Assembly: GCA_029959195.1 (NCBI GenBank)
Contig: CP114117.1
Location: 1,054,001-1,118,000 of the forward strand
Reading direction: 5' to 3'
Length of the DNA: 64,000 bases
Origin: Dictyophora rubrovolvata
Taxonomy: Eukaryota; Basidiomycota; Agaricomycetes; Phallales; Phallaceae
Below are positions 58,941-64,000 of this stretch, one piece after another. The notes beneath the pieces are model-generated. The model searched no databases and was not told the DNA's origin. It saw only the letters and a list, made by a program, of their open reading frames with translations. The position numbers and the translations under genes are program-made. The stretch's first letter is position 1; every line of letters starts with the position of its first letter.

Positions 58941-61722
58941 TTAAGAGTTCAATTTTGATTCTATAAACCCTAACGCTATCCTAATGCGTTCGTGTACTTC
59001 CCTGTCCTCTTCCACAGAAAACGGAGAAGCTTCACCAATAGTCTTCTTCAATTCTGCCTCGAAACCCGCCTCTATCATAGCTCTTGTGTTTTTCCTCGTT
59101 AACTTCAAAATGCAGATGCTTGAAGCTCGTCTAACGTTTGTATTCGAATGGTGCAATGTATTACGGATACTCTCTAGAAGCTTCCTTTGATTTAGCAGAG
59201 GCGCAAGATTTTCGGTTGAAGAATTTCCGATATTCGTCAGTGACATCAATGCCTACATTAAATCATTGTGAGACATAATTTCCAATAACTCAGTGCAATA
59301 AAAGTACCTGGTGCAAGACGTCTGGGTTGGATGTGCTTAGAGCGTGTTCCAAAGCATTAGTCAAAGGCTCGAGACCGATGCCCTCAAATAGCAGATCAGG
59401 ATCATTATCAGCAATATTCCGAACTATAGTTATCGCCTGTTCGCATATTTCTTCATCAGAATCGTGTAGAAGCCTGCATTGCAATCAGCATCATTGAATG
59501 GATGATTTTAGCACAGGTCTTACGTCGTTAAAAAATCCCATCCCAGCTCTTGCATAATCATGCACTTTTCTCTCAGATTTGCATTGAAAAAGGCATTCTT
59601 AATAGCCCATAAGGCGTTTAACTTTAACGCTTTATCATCCTTGTGAACAAATTCGACTATCACAGGGATCAATCCCCTTTCTAGCAAGACCTTGAAACGA
59701 ATTAGGTATCGAAGCTATAGATGGGAGTTTGCTCTTACTGCTCGCATGGGAGAAAAATCGTTCAGCAAGTTACATATTCCCGCTAACGCAGCGAATTTTA
59801 CTCGAGAGTCTTCATCGTTCTTCTTGATAATCTCAAAAAGTGTTATCCCCATCCCGGAGTCGACCACACTGGTTCTCAATACACTGATAGACCGACAAAG
59901 AACTCGTGCACATTGACAAGCAGCATGTCGAACGCCGAAATGGGGATGTGACATACAAACGTGTATACAAAGGAAAAAAGCATGTGAGCTTAGATCACGT
60001 CGGACGCCATCCCAGTGAAGAGTGAAGGTAGCCGTTGCCATCAACACAGCCTGGAATAAGCTATTGTTTAGAGGAGGAGAGGAGAGGAGAGTGAAAGGGC
60101 TTGCCTGACGTAAATTTGCTATACTTTCAGGTTCGTCATCTTCCCAATCACACTTGTCTTTTGGTGTGATATCGACCATTAAAGCGGTTACCTTGTCCAA
60201 TGAACCGACTTCCACTGCGATTTTTTCGATCTCTCTTTCATCCCGAGCAAGCAGAGCTGTTCCCAAAATTAGTTTAAATTGCCAGTAAAAGTCAAGTAAA
60301 GAAAAGAACAGCACCAAGAATGTAACAAGCCTTTGTTTTAATCGTTTGGCTTGTCGTGGCAGAGCTGATGAGGTTGTTAAGTACGTGAATGATCGTCAGC
60401 ACAGGTGATCCTTCATATGTTGGTGGAGAAACATGGTGGCTGGCCGGAGGCGACCCTGAAGCTCGAATCATGTTCGCAATGCTAGACGACGTTAGATCTT
60501 TCCTAAAGGGTTTAGCCGACTCTGACTGACCATAAGCACGCGGCTATCTGCACATTCTGGTTTCTGGATCTCGTCAGAACAATGAAGGCGTGAAAGCCTA
60601 TTTAACCAAGCCAAGTAACGACTGCTGTCCATAAAGGAATCGGGATTGTCACTAACCGTCGCCTTCTGGGAAAGAACGTCTCATAAAAGTGACTACGGAT
60701 GGCGTATCCTTGTATAACGCCGCTAGTGCGAATAGAGCAGCTTCTTGGACCTAGGACGAGCGCCGAGTTAAAAGAACCGGAAAAAAGAACCAAGGGAATA
60801 GTAGAAGTTCACCTTGAAATCTTTATTCTTAATAAATTCATATAGATTCCTTATCAGCCAGCCACCTCCGCGACTATTGATTTTAACGTCAGGTTTCTCC
60901 CATCCTCGCTTTCCCTTATTTTCTTTGAACCGTTCCGATGAAGGAAGCCAATGGATTAACACATCCCTGAAATGTTGATTTCTTACACAGTTGCCGACTA
61001 TCCACATAACAGAAAGGCTGATTTGGGTTGAATTGGAAAGAAGTAGTGGAAGCCAGATATCCAAGGACGAGAGCTGTATAAAATGACGTAGTTCATTTCT
61101 CCTGTGTAATCAAAACAGCGACAAAAGAAAGAACCTCAAAGATTTGATCTAGAGCACTTGAGGCGTCCGCTCTCAGGTCTATTGTTTCCAAGGCTTGCAA
61201 TCCCCACAAGGAAGGTCCGACCACATCAGCCAACGATGTAGTATACGTCTTGAGTGCCCTCGTCAAAGCAGATATTAAATTATCGCACCTCAGTGCAATA
61301 CGATGTGACAGCGCATGCATTAGGCAGCGTTGCAGTCTGCTAGCAAGTAAACTCTTCAAAGCTGCGGATGATCCTATGTTGATGTGAATATATATATACT
61401 TTAGATCATTAGTTGGAAAAGTACCATGGGATAACGAGGATATTACGTTCGCAGCTTCTATCGAAATTTCCTCGGCCTGAGCAGTAGATTCGCGTCCTTG
61501 GAAAGCGTCTAAGGACTTGATAATTCTAAAGTAATTGAGGAAAAAAACCCCCGAAATTTGGTCAGATTATGGCGCGATTTCCTTAGAAATGGCTTAAAAA
61601 TTAGACACAAACGAAGGCACTAAACCATTGGTAGCGATTTCCGACTTTTTGGACGGATTGCCTATGATTTCATTTTTAATTCCCTTCAGGAAAGAAAGCG
61701 TTGGAGTGGAATTCGAGGACAT
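58941..61722 (-). CDS. GID5: GID/CTLH complex armadillo subunit (GID5/VID28, ARMC8)
   Basis: Armadillo-repeat scaffold of the GID/CTLH ubiquitin ligase, which in yeast degrades gluconeogenic enzymes. Start at 61722 (MSSNSTPTLSFLKGIKNEII). Repeats of armadillo type follow: KSLLASRLQRCLMHALSHRI, ADVVGPSLWGLQALETIDLR, KINSRGGGWLIRNLYEFIKN-like segment, QISLSVMWIVGNCVRNQHF, LKLNALWAIKNAFFNANLRE, CEQAITIVRNIADNDPDLLF and NTLHHSNTNVRRASSICILK. The last repeat and tail (ALGFIESKLNS) end at 58941. The WAxKN and IxRNIAD phrases with the VRRAS end are typical of ARMC8/Vid28. About a dozen introns. Exon borders are approximate. Divergent from the IML2-like gene with about 200 bp between. Confidence 0.82.
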
Positions 61723-61928
61723 CCAGACAGTCCTGATCACGCGTCACACGGTCCCATCAGTCCAGATCCAATCGTCACACCCATGCCTCCGAGTCCAAGT
61801 GGACTGAACTTCGCAAAGTAATTTAATTTACGTATATAACTGGGGTTGCCGGTGCCAGATATTTTAATTCCCCGTGCTATACGTTCAATTGTCGATTCAT
61901 TTCACATTGCAACGTTTATCTAATAACG

Positions 61929-62021
61929 ATGTCCAACGATATCCTCCATGCTAATGTTGGTTTCGACCAAGTATTTTCGAATGATTTGAATGCTGCCAAG
62001 GAGCAATGTGAGTGCACATGC

Positions 62022-62056
<35 letters not shown>

Positions 62057-64000
62057 GACGCTCAATCTGTGTGCAACAGTTGCTTCGCGTGACACAGCTC
62101 CTCACTTGATGGGTCTGGGTTGCATTGCATTTTTACAGGCGGCTCTAGGAATGGAGGTCAGCGTTCACTTCGACGTTTGCAAAGAGTATGACCGTATAGC
62201 TAACCGTACTATATAGGTTGAATCTATAAGTGAAGCAATAGAATTCCTGGACCTCGCACAAACAAAAGCGCAAAAAGAGGCCAAAGCTGCCAAGGCCGAC
62301 GTTCAAACTCGGAGATCGCGTCGTTTCCCTCCCGGTCTTGAGTATGATATTCTGCATGCCGATTCAATTTTGTTACTCGGCTTAGCCCAAGCGCTCAGGT
62401 ATTGTCCTCCAATAGCATAATTATTCATGAAATGAGTGTATTAACTTGTCTTAACAGCGAAAGCTACTCGGGGTACATACGGTGCATGTAGGTCTTATAT
62501 TTACTCGTAATCTACGAATACGCTTAGTTATGTTTCATATCAGGATGTCGCTCAATAAGTATGTACACAATTTGATTGTAGGTTTTCCTTCTCGCTCACT
62601 TAGCCACAGCGCCCACGGCAAATTTACAAAGTGTGTGATAATTCTTCAACCTCTCTTTGCTGTCTAATTGATGCCTGATAGACTCTATAATCTTGCATTC
62701 CCTGACGGTGTGGACAATTATGCCACCCCCTCCTCTTCACCGGGACCCAGTCGAAAAACGTCAAAGAACGACATAAACCGTTCAATGAGTTTACCCCCCG
62801 TCCTCTTATCCGCTCCCAATCTAAATTCAACACCCATACCAATACCCCCACGTGTCGGGTGGTTTACTCGGTGGAGTTCCTCATCGAAAGTTCCTTCGGT
62901 TTCTTCTCCGCATACTCCTCTTGAACCTGATGGCCCAGTCGAGGAATTGATCATTGCTGGTGCCGCCTTTGGTATGTAAATTTAGGTACCTTTTATATAC
63001 GCCACTTATGAATGTCGTAGGCTATGGCTTATTTAATTTAGTCCTCTCCCTCCTGCCTCCAAAACTCAGGTGCTTCAGCTCTCAGGTACTCGTCCCTCTA
63101 CCCTTCTGACTTCTTTCCAGAGGCGTAGTCGGACTATTCGGTTTTAAATCTGATCGCCAGTTGGCTTTGAAAGCTCTAGCTGTTGCAGCTACCAGGAATG
63201 ACGCTCACGCCGTCTTTGCAGGGTAAGGACTGCTTCGTCTGCTTTGTTCCTGATGAATAAGTTAAAGCCTGAACACCAGTCTAACTTTAATGACTTACCA
63301 TGGCGCCGTTCTTTTATTGGTATATCATTTCCTTGGATCTTGCGCATCCATTCAATTTATGCATCCCACAGTCTGGCTACCAAGCTGACGAAACCCGTCT
63401 TTTGAAGCAATACCAGGCCATTGTCGATAAGTGCGTTCAAATAGCTTGCTTCTTCGTAATCGTAATAATCTGACTTTTCGTGGTGCTTAGATTGAGACTT
63501 AAATATCCATTGGGATCGCTTTGGATTTTAAATAGCGTAAATATCTTTCGTTTCCAGACTAGGTGTCGGTATAAATTTGTTTGTTTATCTAGGCGAAAAT
63601 TTCCAGTCTATCTGGCAATCCTGATCGGGCTATAGCTATTCTGAAGAGCGGTCTCTCGACAGAACGCTTACACAGTTTTCCGCAAGCGGACGCACTGGTG
63701 AAGGACAGCGCCTAATTTTACAGCATATATACTCATTATATTCTAGCTTATTTTCGAACTTGCTTGGACATTGTTTGGCCAGAGAAAATACCAAGAGGCC
63801 GCGGAAATGTTTTTAAGGATGACTGAAATTAATACCTGGTTCTTCTTCATCAAATTTGTAATTTTCGAATCATTCACATAAAACATTTTCTAGGAGCCAT
63901 TCCACCTATTTCTATATTGCAGCTGGTAATAATTTCCAAATGTTGCATTTGTATTCAAATTTGTAATTCCTTGTTTTAGGATGCTTTGGTTCCATAGGAA
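61929..64000 (+). CDS. IML2: IML2/TTC39-type TPR outer-membrane protein, 3' end outside window
   Basis: Member of the DUF3808/TTC39 family; yeast Iml2 acts at mitochondria and in protein-inclusion clearance. Start [20 protein letters not shown] at 61929. Exons: [60 protein letters not shown], then a Ser/Pro-rich insert ([19 protein letters not shown]) which yeast Iml2 also places early, then [57 protein letters not shown] and [25 protein letters not shown]. The sequence GxxGFxSDRxxALxxLxxA is the core family motif. The reading frame continues past the right edge. More than ten short introns; the first contains an AT microsatellite. Confidence 0.82.
62026..62054. repeat. TA microsatellite in first intron of the IML2-like gene
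   Basis: About 14 TA units between the GTGAGT donor and the acceptor of intron 1. Confidence 0.9.

Overview
The window is nuclear DNA of a filamentous basidiomycete, most likely an agaricomycete mushroom-former. The evidence is many short GT-AG introns (mostly 50-65 bp, often one every 100-300 bp of coding sequence), small intergenic gaps, CT-rich leaders before start codons, and fungal-type orthologues throughout. I recognise 23 of 25 protein genes at family level. I see no tRNA, rRNA, CRISPR array, transposon or viral fossil. Gene models were spliced by eye, so spans are firmer than individual exon borders.

Layout: 1-3418 C-terminal part of a karyopherin (importin-9/Kap114); 3969-4902 divergent COX16 and ATP18 (mitochondrial inner membrane); 5284-6255 NmrA-like reductase; 6420-7385 oil-body-associated (DUF1264) protein; 7718-8488 NAC alpha; 8953-10537 RRP3 helicase; 10850-15102 divergent ALG3 and PRP28; 15349-18745 arrestin-like protein with a long tail; 19244-21668 heat shock factor; 23564-24796 low-complexity Ala/Pro/Glu/Lys protein; 26687-29422 eIF2B epsilon; 30029-30973 kynurenine formamidase-like hydrolase; 31933-35203 Hal4-type kinase; 38540-40796 OS-9/Yos9; 41980-42675 AT-hook protein; 43124-47330 divergent kynurenine 3-monooxygenase and kynureninase; 48572-50166 GST-like protein; 50435-55962 divergent VPS11 and PDH E1 alpha; 56238-57333 COA1; 57542-58812 SCD6/Lsm14; 58941-61722 GID5/ARMC8; 61929 to the right edge IML2/TTC39-type protein.

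Most genes are conserved housekeeping functions: mitochondrial respiration (COX16, ATP18, COA1, PDA1), RNA and translation (RRP3, PRP28, NAC alpha, eIF2B epsilon, SCD6), ER glycoprotein synthesis and quality control (ALG3, YOS9), endolysosomal fusion (VPS11) and protein turnover (GID5). The clearest functional grouping is the kynurenine (de novo NAD) pathway: genes for three consecutive steps lie within 17.3 kb, two of them head to head over a 263 bp shared promoter. Other points of interest are a kinase domain split by about 300 low-complexity residues, a probable GC-AG intron, two microexons, a repeated motif in the arrestin tail, and an unexplained 3.3 kb gap (35204-38539) holding possible exons of an unrecognised minus-strand gene.
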